Shown one piece after another: positions 11,101 through 21,430 of a stretch of 64,000 bases of DNA. A program made the translations under genes and the position numbers. Every line of letters starts with the position of its first letter. Within the stretch, counting starts at the first letter, position 1. The notes beneath the pieces are model-generated. The model ran no database searches, was not told where the DNA came from, and saw nothing but the letters and a program-made list of their open reading frames with translations. This stretch comes from Rhizophagus clarus (Eukaryota; Glomeromycota; Glomeromycetes; Glomerales; Glomeraceae), in assembly GCA_015698045.1 (NCBI GenBank), contig BLAL01000229.1, forward strand, positions 2,082,001 through 2,146,000, read 5' to 3'.

Positions 11101-11329
11101 AATAAATATTTTTAATCAATAAAACATGTAAACTCTTAAATTAATAGATTGTTTTAACACAATTAATAGTTTATAAATAAAATTTTATTATATAAAAATT
11201 ATTTTGAATAAAAAATTTTAAATTAAAAATATTGTTTTTTTCTTAGTGCTAAATTTCTAAAAAAAATAATATAGCATATAAATCATATGATATGGGAGAG
11301 GAAATTTCCTTTGGTTAAGATTAGCAATA

Positions 11330-11745
11330 CTTATAAAAAAATATAAAAAAATAAAACAAAAAAAAATATAAAAAAGTAAAGAAAATATAAAAAAACAAAA
11401 AGAAAAGAAAACATAAAAGAATAAAAAAAGGAGAAATGCAAAAATAAATAAAATGAAAAAAGATTGAAATAAAAAAAAAGAGAAATGTAAATAAATAAAA
11501 TAAAAAGAAGAAAAAAATATAAAAAAAAATAAAATAAAAAAAAGAAATATAAAAAGTTAAATAAAAAGAAAATAAAATATAAAGAAATAAAGTAAAAATA
11601 ATAGTAAATATAAAGTAATGAAATAAAAAAAAAGTGAAATATAATAAAATGAAAAAAATAAAAGAAAAAATGTAAAAAAAAAAAATAAAAAATAAAAAAA
11701 CATAAAAAAATAAAAGAAATAAAATAAAATAAAAAATATAGTATT
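11330..11745. repeat. A-rich low-complexity tract
   Basis: Runs of A broken by single T or G, with no stable unit. The minus strand stays open for 143 codons of Phe, Tyr, Leu and Ile only, which is an artefact of composition. Confidence 0.65.
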
Positions 11746-12347
11746 AAATTATAAAAATTCAAATTGTATTATTTGTATTATTTCAATATATAATAATTTA
11801 TATTCATATTACAGAAACTTAATTTCTTTAATATGCAGTAACTATATATTTACTATAATTTCACTATGCAATTATTATTACATTATATAATTACTATATA
11901 ATGACAATTCATTACAATACAGTTACTGTATATTAAGAAAAATAGGTTTCTGTAATGCAATTATTTATTAAATATAAAATTTTTTTTAACTAAAATGCAA
12001 TTTATTATATTATAAATAAATTGATTTACAATAAAATTTAATGAATTTTTAATTTGACTCTATACAATTTATAACTTAAAAAAATAATTATTTTTTATTT
12101 TTTAAAACTATATATAATAAAATGAATAAATATATTTAAAAAAGAAATTATAAATACTATAATCTCTAAAATTGATGATGAAACTACTTATTAATGTACT
12201 ATATAAAGTTATTTAGATATTTTTAAGTTTTCAGTAAAAGAGTTTTTTTATAGATCTTACAATATTCTTTACTATTTATAAAAGATATAGGAAAAAAAGA
12301 GTATTAATAAATCATAAAAAAACTCTTTTTGTATCAGTAAAAACCTA
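11746..12347. other. AT-rich DNA, nothing recognised
   Basis: No gene and no clear repeat seen. Confidence 0.4.
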
Positions 12348-12357
12348 TTTAAATAGA

Positions 12358-12651
12358 AACCTGAACATTACTGATATAACTCATAATTATGAAAAAGAGC
12401 AAATTGATGTAAAATTTAGAAACTAAAAAACCATGTTTTTTGCATATTCTCATCAACCAATAATCCAAATTGGATGAAATTTTTTTTAAAATATAGTTCT
12501 CGATGAGATTTACAAAATAAAAAAATATTTATTCAAATTGGTTAAATAGATGGCGAGATATCCTTAAAAAACTAAAAGAGCAAATTGGCTTAATTTTGAG
12601 AAAAATGAGTAAAAAAAAATGTGAGTTATTTTAGTAATGTCCAGGATCCTG
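12358..12651. mobile_element. Possible Mutator-like MITE with long direct repeat
   Basis: CCTGAACATTACTGATATAA at the left is matched by an inverted copy at the right (GAGTTATTTTAGTAATGTCC), imperfect over about 30 bases. TTTAAATAGA stands directly outside on both sides (12348-12357 and 12652-12661). A 9-10 bp duplication fits MULE elements. There is no coding content. Because TTTAAA is common in this DNA, the duplication could partly be chance. Confidence 0.45.
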
Positions 12652-12661
12652 TTTAAATAGA

Positions 12662-13180
12662 CTGATGAAAAAATAGAAATATAGTAAAAACCTTTTTTAT
12701 TTTTTCTTTAATTTGGCTTTTTTTATTTATAAAAATACTGTGATTTATATTAAGAATATATAGAATAACAATAAAATTAAGAAGATTCTAATAATAATGC
12801 TTAATATGAAAGAATACCTATTAGATCATTTTATAGATTTAAAAATTTTTTAAAATGATGAGTATCAATCATAAATAGAATCTTTATTAACAAGCTTTAA
12901 TTAGAATAAAGTAAAAATGATATAAAAGTATGATAAACAAAAGGCTAAAGTTATGAAACAAATAATGTTTCAGACAAATATCATAATTCAAGTACTTAAA
13001 CTAATAATTCTATTTCAGTTATAAGTTACTTCTTAGTTTGGAATCAGTTTTTTTTAAACTTACAGCTAAATCTTTTAAATCTAAAAGTAAAAAAGATAAG
13101 AAAATTAAATTTGCAGCTAAAAATAATAATGCAACTCAAATAATTATAGGATATTATTCTAATTCAAGTTTAGGATAATA
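12662..13180. other. AT-rich DNA, nothing recognised
   Basis: No gene and no clear repeat seen. Confidence 0.4.
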
Positions 13181-13323
13181 TGGGATCTTTGCAATAGAAA
13201 GGTACGAAACTCAAAAATTTTCAAATTTACTTTATATGCTAATTACTAAAATAAGTATAAATTTAATATTAATTAAATTTTTATTTTTTTTGAGTTTCAT
13301 ACCTTATTATTGCAAAGATCCCA
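13181..13323. mobile_element. MITE of Tc1/mariner type (GGGATCTTTGCAAT family), copy 2
   Basis: TGGGATCTTTGCAATAGAAA at the left is mirrored by the right end TTATTGCAAAGATCCCA, with TA on both sides (13179-13180, 13324-13325). It is 143 bp. The interior matches the copy at 6233-6388 when one of them is turned round. Confidence 0.75.
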
Positions 13324-14175
13324 TATATTTATAATATACTAATATATAATGTATCAGCTAAATAGAATAATCTTATCCCTTTAAAATATCTTAAAACATG
13401 GAAGAATATTATTTTGGTCATAATTAAGAATTAGAAAAAGTATAAAACTGTTAGGTATAAGTTAAAGATAATGCATATTTTCTTAATTTAGAAGAATGAT
13501 CATTTTTGAATTGTTTCACTTAGTCCTATTATAGTTAGATAGTTTTCAGCATCTTGAAGTTTGCAAAAATGTAAAAAAAAAAAAAAGATTTTAGATGGCC
13601 ATTTATAATCTACTAATTTTCATGATGGTTAAAATATTATTAGTTATAGATAACTTTATAAAGTTTATTAACTCTCTTTTTATTAAAATTTTTAAAGAAA
13701 TTAAGAATCTGGATGATAAATGTAAAATGGTCATTTACTTCAAAAAATAGAAGAATCTACAATCTGTTATCAATAAAGATTCATTTTGAAAATAAAGAAA
13801 AACTTAATTAGTATTGTCATATCATTTTATTTTTTATATCATACAATAGTTTATTAAAGAAACATATCATTTAATTATAAAACTTTAAATTCATATATTT
13901 AGTTAATTATAAATATTAGTAATAAAAAATAAAGTGTATTTATATTTATTAAATTAAAATAAAAAAAATAGTTTTTATTTGATTTTAATCATGTAATAAG
14001 ATGTGATATTTGTTTATATCCATTTTTGACAATGTGTAATTTTTGCAGTTTTCTGAAAAAAAACAAACTAAAATTTTAGCAAAGTCAAAAATTTTATAAA
14101 TATAAATAATTGAAAACAAACTTTAACCTTTCCTTTATCAAAATATATAGAAAAAAAACTAAAAATACTGAGATT
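13324..14175. other. AT-rich DNA, nothing recognised
   Basis: No gene seen. Some stretches are less biased and may be unrecognisable transposon remains. Confidence 0.35.
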
Positions 14176-14179
14176 AGCT

Positions 14180-15600
14180 AATAAATAAAAAGTTAAAGTT
14201 CTTACTCTTATTAAGGAAAGATATCTTATCTGTCATATTGCAAAAAAATGGGTGTTCATTAGTTAATAATTATAACAACTTATTAATATGTATGAGAAAT
14301 TGGTAATATTAAAGACAAACTAAAGCCAAATCATCTATAAAATTTTCTGTTCATATTAAATAGTAAATTGTGTAACTTTTTGCTTTTAAAAAATATTCTA
14401 CAGTTATTAATATCCAAGATAAATTGAAAACAAATGATAATATTCAAGTTTCAACAGAAACTGTATGCTAAGTACTTAAATTGAAAAAAACGACTTAAGG
14501 TCAAGAATTAAAAAAAAAAAGTTCTACCTTAAGAAAATTCATTGAACTTGTCATTTTACTTTTGCTCAAAGATACCAAAATTGAAAAATTGGACTATTGA
14601 AGATTAATCAAAAGTAATATGGTTAGATGAAAGTAAGTTTATAATTTTTGAATTTAACAAATACCATATTGTTGAAAAAGACTAGAGAATCTTTAAAAAA
14701 CTTTTATGTCAAACTAACAGTTAAATTTGGTAGCAGAAATATTATAGTTTGGTAATGCTTTACTTTAAAGGATATTAGCAATCTTTATAGAATAGAGGAA
14801 AGATTAAATAATGAATTTTATTGCCAAATTTTAACAGAAAATTTTTTAGAAATCTTCTTCTATTATGACTTAGGAGTTGATAATAGAGCTTCGAACAGTT
14901 CAGTTCAGTTCCATTTCAGTTCTAGCTGAATCCAATCATAAGATTTTACCAAAAATGTTTTTCAGTTTAAAATCTTTACTGAAACATGTTTTCAGATAGA
15001 ACTTTAACCAAAAACATTTTCAGTTAAAACCACTTATTAAAAACACTTTATTTTGGAATGTTTTGTTTGGTCTGGTTCAGTTCAGTTTTTTTGGAACTGA
15101 AACCTGGAACTGAACCAGTTTTTTTAAACTGTAACCATTTTCAGTAAATGTTTTTTAACTGAAAACTTTTTTGGTAAAAGTTCTATCTGGAAACAGTTTT
15201 CAGTAAAAATTTTAAATCAGAAACGTTTTTAGTAAAATTTTATAGGTTGGAACTGAAAACGGAATCAAAAACTGCAATTCAGAACTCTAGTTGATAAGAT
15301 AATTTTCCAACAGGATAATGATCTTAAATACACTTCTAATTATACAATGAATTAGTTTTCTCATAATATTATTGAAATTCTTAACTGGCCAACTTAGTCA
15401 TCTAATTTTAATTTTATAGAATATCTTTAGGACAAAGTAGATAGATGTTCAAGGAAACTTTCAGTTTAAGTTTCAGAAAAAAAGACTTATAGAATAAAAT
15501 TTAAAACATATGGAATGAAATAAAAGTAAATATATATATAAAACTAATTGAGTCTATGCCAAAATAAAAAATAATATCATGAAAATAAGAGGAAATTACA
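14180..15600 (+). pseudogene. Heavily decayed Tc1 transposase, split by a hAT-like MITE
   Basis: Scattered phrases of a Tc1 transposase remain in order: LTVKFGSRNIIVW near 14720, LNNEFYCQILTENFLEI near 14810, then after the MITE a decayed match to the QQDND and N-x-IEYLW blocks (FSNRIMILN in a shifted frame near 15305; phrases near 15420). Compared with the better copy at 2422-3459, most changes are toward A and T and there are many stops. It is clearly a much older copy of a related element. Ends were not resolved. Confidence 0.6.
14884..15289. mobile_element. hAT-type fold-back MITE inside the decayed Tc1
   Basis: The element runs TAGAGCTTCGAACAG to CAGAACTCTA, with the 8-bp duplication GTTGATAA at 14876-14883 and 15290-15297, which is the hAT target size. 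The interior is a series of mirrored phrases (for example TTTTCAGTTAAAACC and its complements), so the whole 406 bp can fold on itself. It is much less AT-biased than the Tc1 it sits in, so it came later. There is no coding content. Confidence 0.75.
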
Positions 15601-16563
15601 CAACATAGTAGTGAAGTATGTTCTACTGTTTAAATGCATAAAAGTGCATTTATTTTAAATTTTTTTAAAAATTAACTGTTAAATTTTTATTCAATATAAA
15701 TTGCATATGTGTCATATTGTTAAAATTGGAATTTTTGCTTGTTAAAAATTTTTTTTATTATTAAATTTAAATAAAAATTACATTTTTTTTATTTATTTTA
15801 GTCTAATAACTTTAAATATATTTTATTTTTATTAGTAAAATAATTAGGTATAATAATTTAAAGTTTTAAATTTAAATAATGCATTTTTTTAGTGAGCTAT
15901 TGTATCATCAATATAATTAAAAATCTAAGTCTTTTAAAAATAATAAACTTTAATAAAAAACAATTTTAACCTATAAGAATTTTAAAGAAATTAAAACTAA
16001 ATTACTAATCATTGGTTTTTAATTACATTCTCATAAAAAATTTGTTAAAGAATTCAAATAAATACTTATTTAAACATAAGATTAGAAAAAAGAACAATTT
16101 AGATAAATTTGAAAAATACTTTTAGGTATTTTTTTCCCAAAAAAACTGTTGAAGAAATAATTGTATACAGAAATTATAAATTCAAGACAGTTTTAATAGA
16201 CTTTATTAAGAAGCAGTCTGAGGATTAACTATACTAATTAGTAGGATTTTACCTTGTTTTTTTAAATGAGAAAGTATATTTTTTTTTTATTTTTATTTTT
16301 CCTTTACTTTATTAGTTTTCTTTTTAATGTATTAGACAAATATTTGGACTGGTTTTTGGATTAGAAGTTTAGCTTTAATTTTTGTATGATTGCTTAGTAA
16401 CCTTTCATTTATATAATAAAGTCTAGGCATTTATCAATATCTTTAAATTTTTTTAAAAAAAAAAAAATGAATTTTTAATTTTAGAATTTTTTTATTTTTA
16501 TAATTATAATATATTTATAATAAAATTTACAATTATTTTTTAAATTATTAACCTTCTCTCTAT
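15601..16563. other. AT-rich DNA up to the Polinton insertion site
   Basis: No gene seen. TCTAT at 16559-16563 is the left target duplication of element A. Confidence 0.5.
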
Positions 16564-16621
16564 ATATAGACTAAAATGGGGGTTCTGGAGTAAGTTTTCC
16601 ATATAGGTATAATTAGTGTAA

Positions 16622-16794
16622 GGGCAGTGACATATATTAGCTAATATTTTAGGGGGTGGGGGGGTAAGCGAAAATCTTAGGTTACACAATTTTTAAAAAA
16701 TATGATTGGTTGCACGTGACCAAGATATCTTACCTGGGGGTGGGGGGGTAAGCGCCTATAGTAAAAAAATATTAGCTAATATATGTCACTGCCC
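16622..16794. mobile_element. Harbinger-type MITE in the left TIR of element A
   Basis: GGGCAGTGACATATATTAGC at the left end is mirrored exactly by GCTAATATATGTCACTGCCC at the right. TAA stands on both sides (16619-16621, 16795-16797), and the other TIR copies in this window have a single TAA at that place, which proves the insertion. A three-base TWA duplication and GGG-start ends fit PIF/Harbinger. Two direct G-rich phrases (GGGGGTGGGGGGGTAAGCG) lie inside. There is no coding content. Confidence 0.85.
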
Positions 16795-17584
16795 TAAGCC
16801 TCTCCCAGCTTATTTCCCGATATACGAAATTTATGTAATCTTTTTTTAACCCCAAATTTATTTTCAAGACCAGGAAACATATCGAAATATGATATTGAAT
16901 TTAAGTTTTAAATCAGGCTGGGACACAAATTTTGTTAACATATCCTTTTACCCAATTTTTTAGTTTTCAAGTTAAAGGAGATCACCATCTTTGTTAACGT
17001 GCTGGCCTGATTTTAATCCCAAATAATATAACGAAAAAAGTATGCCATATTGCTTGCCTCTTAGGAGAACGCTGAACACTGAGGACCGAAGTGTCCAAGC
17101 ATGTTTAGCGTTCGACCTGTCAAGCATAATTTGCATACCATATTTTATGTTATCCTAGAATTAATTCTAAAGCTGATTCATTGATAAAATCAAAAATTTT
17201 TTCGTATGACTTAGTGAAGCTAAGTCATACGAAAAAAATGGATAACAGGAAAGAGTTCTAAATATTATTCTACTATATTCTAGCATATAAGTAATTTTTC
17301 GATATGTAGGAAACTATTCTAGAGCCATTTCTATTACCAAACATTAGGAGAAATAAGTCATACGAAAAATTTTATAAGTCATACAAAAAAATTAAGTCAT
17401 ACAAAAAAATGGATAACAGAAAAGAGTTCTAAATATTATTCTACTTTATTCTAGCATACAAATAATTTTACAATACACAGAAAACCATTCTAGACCCATT
17501 TTATTAAGAAAATAATAAGGTCAAATAAGTCATACAAAAAAAATTACACCTATAAGTCTCACCTCTAAATCATACGAAAAATTG

Positions 17585-17830
17585 CTAACTATTCTGAGTA
17601 CACTGAGCCTTATCCTGAAGCCTATTAACATATTGAATCACATAGTATCCTTTAACATGCAATGGGCACCGTTCTGAAGTAGAACCAGTAGGCTTACCAC
17701 ATTCACTACAAGGGATGCGTGACTTAGCCTTCCAATGTAAATGACATCCTTCTGGTCGCATGCAGAGGATTCCATGGGCCTTGCCAGTATTAAGTAAGTA
17801 TGGACAGAAATATTCTCTGATCATTTTCAC
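17585..17830 (-). CDS. Element A: TIR-borne small Cys/His-rich protein (left copy)
   Basis: An 81-residue frame that looks whole, lying inside the left TIR and therefore present again in the right TIR (44566-44811). Cys and His are arranged like one or two zinc sites: YFCPYLLN, CMRPEGCHLHWKAK, PCSECGKPTG, RCPLHVKGYY. The TIR of element B carries a diverged relative with the same spacing, so the protein is a standing component of this element family. The role is unknown; DNA binding at the ends is a guess. I do not know this domain from other Polintons. Confidence 0.6.
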   Translation of the reverse strand: MKMIREYFCPYLLNTGKAHGILCMRPEGCHLHWKAKSRIPCSECGKPTGSTSERCPLHVKGYYVIQYVNRLQDKAQCTQNS

Positions 17831-17898
17831 TATATAGGGAAATAATTAATTAAAGAGAAAAATCTGTAAGGGTAATATATAAAAAAACTTTATACACA

Positions 17899-18282
17899 AT
17901 GAGTACACAAATTCAATTACCTGAAGCCAAGCCCACCTCCCAGCAGGTTGAGCAGGCATTAATAAATGTCATTAAGGCAGGAATCTATTATAGAAAGCCA
18001 AAGGATGGCAAATTCATGCAAAGCTATAAAGAAAGAGTCAAGAAATTACGTCAGGTAGAAGACCCTGATGAATTTATTCTAGAAAATGCAAAAAGATTGT
18101 TTCCAACTAAGGATAAGTATCATCAAATCATGGATGACTACAAATCTTGGTATGGAAAAGATCCAAAAATTCTCAATGCTGTTATAGACCTATATAAGTT
18201 ATATTATAAATTAGCTAAGGATTATTTCAATACAGAAGAACAGGTTAATGAAGAAACTGAAGACTTCTTGTCGTCAATTTAA
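17899..18282 (+). CDS. Element A: small helical protein of unknown role
   Basis: A 127-residue frame just inside the left TIR, starting MSTQIQLPEAK and ending acidic (EETEDFLSSI). It is charged, predicted mostly helical, without Cys motifs or membrane segments. Its 3' end overlaps the 3' end of the convergent integrase region by a few bases. Element B has the same gene in the same place (42740-43122), so it is conserved. The family is not recognised. Confidence 0.55.
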   Translation: MSTQIQLPEAKPTSQQVEQALINVIKAGIYYRKPKDGKFMQSYKERVKKLRQVEDPDEFILENAKRLFPTKDKYHQIMDDYKSWYGKDPKILNAVIDLYKLYYKLAKDYFNTEEQVNEETEDFLSSI

Positions 18283-19420
18283 TAAGACCCACTGGAGAGG
18301 CAATTCAGTATCAAAGGGAATAACCATCAATTCTTCTTGAACAAAAGATCTTTCAGGACGTTTGAGAATATAATCATCATTATCAATTAGCCCAAAGGGG
18401 ACTTCTTCCAGCCAGTATAAGACTGGCTTATTTTTTTGCACCATAGATTGATGGATATGATAAATATGTAGAGACCAATTCAAATCACCAGCACGATGTC
18501 TTCCACCCTCCAAATTACCAGGATAAAGTAAATAACGAATAAGAACATTACTAGAAAGCTTCTCTTCATCAAAACCTATTAGACCATCACGAGAATAAGA
18601 AGGCTTAGCAAAGACCTCTTCTTTTCAATAGCCTTAACTGGAGAAATACCTATCTGACGTGTGATAGAATTATTAATGTTCTTAACAACTAAAGGCAAAT
18701 TTTTCACCCAAGCTCTAGAATGATCATTTAAATGTAAAGACAATAGATCAGAAGCATCCTGAGAAGGAAATAGTTTTTCAACCAAGGTACAATTATATCT
18801 TTCAATAATACCCATAGTACGCTTAGATTTAGCCTTCTAAATTTTTTACATTATGTTCCATCATAAGTACCTCACATTGTCCCTTAAATTCAGAACCCCT
18901 ATCAATGATTAATAATTTCGGCCATACAAGAGGACACTCAGGGTCATCATATTTCTCTTTAAGAGCTCTAGCAATAGTCTTTGAAGTTAAGATTCCCTGC
19001 CTATCCTTGATACTATATGCACCAATAGGGATGGATACTTTATATCTTGAAGCCACGTCCACAATATTGAGGCAAAAAAGATATGTAATTCGTCCTATTT
19101 TATCATAAGACATGTAAAGAATATCTGCCTGGTGGACTTCATTAGGAGTAGTAATAGAGGTAAAACTTGCACAAGGAATATATTTAAGACAAGGCTTATG
19201 TATTTGGTGTACAGCCTGTCTCTCAAGCCAGTCCCCTACTTCGTCTAAACTAAAATCATATCCAGCTTTCAGAGAAGCTTCATGTAATTTTTTAGCATTT
19301 CGATAATAACCAATAGGCTGATAATAAATCTTTTTTAAAGCAATAGAAATATCAAGATTTCGAGCCTCACCAGAATCTATAGAAATAATAGGTAACAATA
19401 GGAGTTGAACAGGCATATAT
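18274..19420 (-). pseudogene. Element A: retrovirus-like (rve) integrase, fossil
   Basis: The region reads as a DDE integrase: a core with HQADILYMSYDKIGR, TYLFCLNIVDVASRYK and LLIIDRGSEFKG, and later a GIIERYN block around the third acidic residue, followed by a C-terminal domain rich in Trp and Tyr. This is the enzyme that would insert Polinton DNA by its inverted repeats. The orientation is opposite to the gag/protease block, so it is not part of a gag-pol reading unit. Broken. The copy in element B (41612-42750) is better kept and shows about 32 residues between the second Asp and the Glu. Confidence 0.8.
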
Positions 19421-19445
19421 TGATTTATTAGATAGCAATTTAGAA

Positions 19446-20270
19446 TTGCGGATAAAGTTGACAAAAGAGGAAACTACTACCATTAGAAATAAGGAAAAGA
19501 TTCGTAAGCTCACAAATGATCTAGAGCGATGTGAGCTATATATAAAATATCTTGAGAAAAATCTCATATCTCGTGAGAATGAGATAGATAAATTAAAAGC
19601 AGAATATCAATCTACCTTACTTAATCTCAAAAAATGTCAGGATCATTTAGAGCTAAAGGAAGAGGCATTAATCACTCAAGATAACTGAATCATTCTGCTA
19701 GAAGAAACAGTAGAAAAGCTCAAAAGCCAAATTCTCAAGATATCATATTTTCAAAATACTAGTAATAAACATTCTGAAGAAGAATAAGAAAATATGGCCA
19801 TACCTGATATTTTAATAAATATCGCTACAGCACTAGATCGGGTGGAAGCATATATTGATGGGGATACATCATTTAACCCCAAAAATACACTAAATGGAAT
19901 ACGAATCTCATTAACAATAGCTCGTGAACTTATACAAAGACATGCTCAAGATGCTATTAACATGCAAGGTTTATACCATACAGCTAATGATCGAATCAAT
20001 GGCCTTAGGAATGAATTAACAAATACTAGAAATGATTGTCTTTGAAGAGCTCGATTATTAACTTTAGCATATAATAATGAGGTAAATGAGCGTCGACGTT
20101 GGTGGCAAATAGCTTGGGAAAGGCAAACTAATGGTCAAAGAATGGCCCTTAGAAAGCAAAATCGGATTAATACATTAGTACAAGAAAAAGCAGTTCTCCA
20201 AATATTAATTCGAAGGCGTAAAGCTGAGGCAGACTTGGCAGAATTCAATCGAGCATAGGTATTTAATAGA
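19446..20270 (+). pseudogene. Element A: coiled-coil region upstream of gag
   Basis: Two protein-like stretches in tandem. The first is strongly heptad-like (KIRKLTNDLERCELYIKYLE). The second contains DILINIATALDRVEAYIDG and NDRINGLRNELTNTRN, also helical. They point the same way as the gag-like gene. Element B has homologous sequence at 40800-41600, likewise worn. The role is unknown; a structural or assembly part of the gag unit is possible. Confidence 0.5.
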
Positions 20271-20329
20271 TACCAAAAATGGAAGGGTAGGGAATTAAAT
20301 TCACGACAAATTATTTTGAATTTACAAAA

Positions 20330-21430
20330 CAATCCTCTAGGAAACATGGCTACAATACAAGATGTCATGCATACATTAGCACCATTACTTGCACAATTAC
20401 CCAATTATGATGGGTAGGAACAATCAGATGTATATTATCAAAAGCTTAGAAATATAAATGAGATGGCACGTCCCTTAGCCGTTGCTGCTTTTAATGCTGC
20501 TGCAAGATGTCAAGTTATGATAAATAAGATGACAGGTAGATTTGCACCTGTTCCTGCCAATGACCCTTATGCAGCAGGTAATCCAGCTATTAATACTGGA
20601 CCTCTTTTTCTAAATTGGTTGCGTGAAAAATATAGAGAAGTTACGGTAGGGACTAACCAAAGTGCTATATTTGCTCTTGTTAATGAAAAGTTTTTAGAGA
20701 CAGATACTCCAGATAGTTATGAAAAATGAATTAAACCACTAGTACAAGCAATGCCAGATGCTGATGCCTTACCTTATCTATTTAATCAATTGCTTTCTGA
20801 TTTAGAAATGAGAGTTAGAATTGCTAATCCTGCTACAGTCATTGCATTTTTTACAGACTTGCGTAATATATGGCATGAAAGTGCAGGCAAAAGAATACAA
20901 GCTCATACAATAGCTCCAGTTAATTATACAGCTCAACCACAAAAAGATGATTTTAAAATTCGTCTAGCAAAAGATTTGGCTTATACAGGAATAGGAACAG
21001 ATAATGCAACATTAGAAAATTTTATTTATGAAGAACTTAAAAAGAGATTAGGAGGTCAAACAGCTCATGTTAGAAAGAGTCCCTTTATACCCAGAAGTGC
21101 CTATGCCACAAAGAAAGTTGTTAGAAAGGTAATACCAAAAGCATCTGCAAAGCAAACTTGACATTGTTCAGCATGTGGAAAAGCTGGTCATACAAAGATT
21201 AATTGCCTCAAAGGCAAGCGGACTAAGAAGGTTAATTATATATACCAGGATGAGGTAGAAGATTCTGAAGACTCTGAAGAAGAATACATAGAAGAATATA
21301 TAGAGGATTCTGAAGAAAAGGAAGTAGAAGAAGATGACGAATATATTGATGCTGACAAATCCCGAAACTGCTATGCTGTAAAAAAAAGTGGTATGAAGTG
21401 GAGTACCTATGAAAAAGAGCACTAAACTGA
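20330..21430 (+). pseudogene. Element A: gag-like protein with CCHC knuckle, fossil
   Basis: Homologous to the whole-looking 379-residue gag-like protein of element B (39610-40749). Recognisable parts are a helical capsid-like stretch (LFLNWLREKYREV, NEKFLETDTPDSYEK, MPDADALPYLFNQL), a basic region, the zinc knuckle CGKAGHTK with the C-x2-C-x4-H-x4-C pattern, and an acidic Glu/Asp/Tyr-rich tail. This layout is that of LTR-retrotransposon Gag, not of Polinton jelly-roll capsids. Broken, a few lesions. Confidence 0.7.

Larger units (their letters stand above)
16564..17881. repeat. Left terminal inverted repeat of element A
   Basis: Matches 44519-48331 in reverse complement once the MITE here (16622-16794) and the Harbinger transposon there are set aside, giving about 1.14 kb. 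It contains a perfect hairpin at 17197-17237 (18-bp stem around CGTATGACTTAG, loop 5) and several later copies of AAGTCATACGAAAAA. The outermost part is also homologous to the TIR of element B. Confidence 0.85.

Noticed and set aside
10366-11105. Three long overlapping open frames (166-218 codons) rich in Phe, Ser and Leu
   Set aside because: They exist because a T/C-only tract cannot contain stop codons; all three frames are open at once and no domain is seen.
11331-11762. 143-codon minus-strand frame rich in Phe, Tyr, Leu
   Set aside because: Complement of an A-rich tract; low complexity only.
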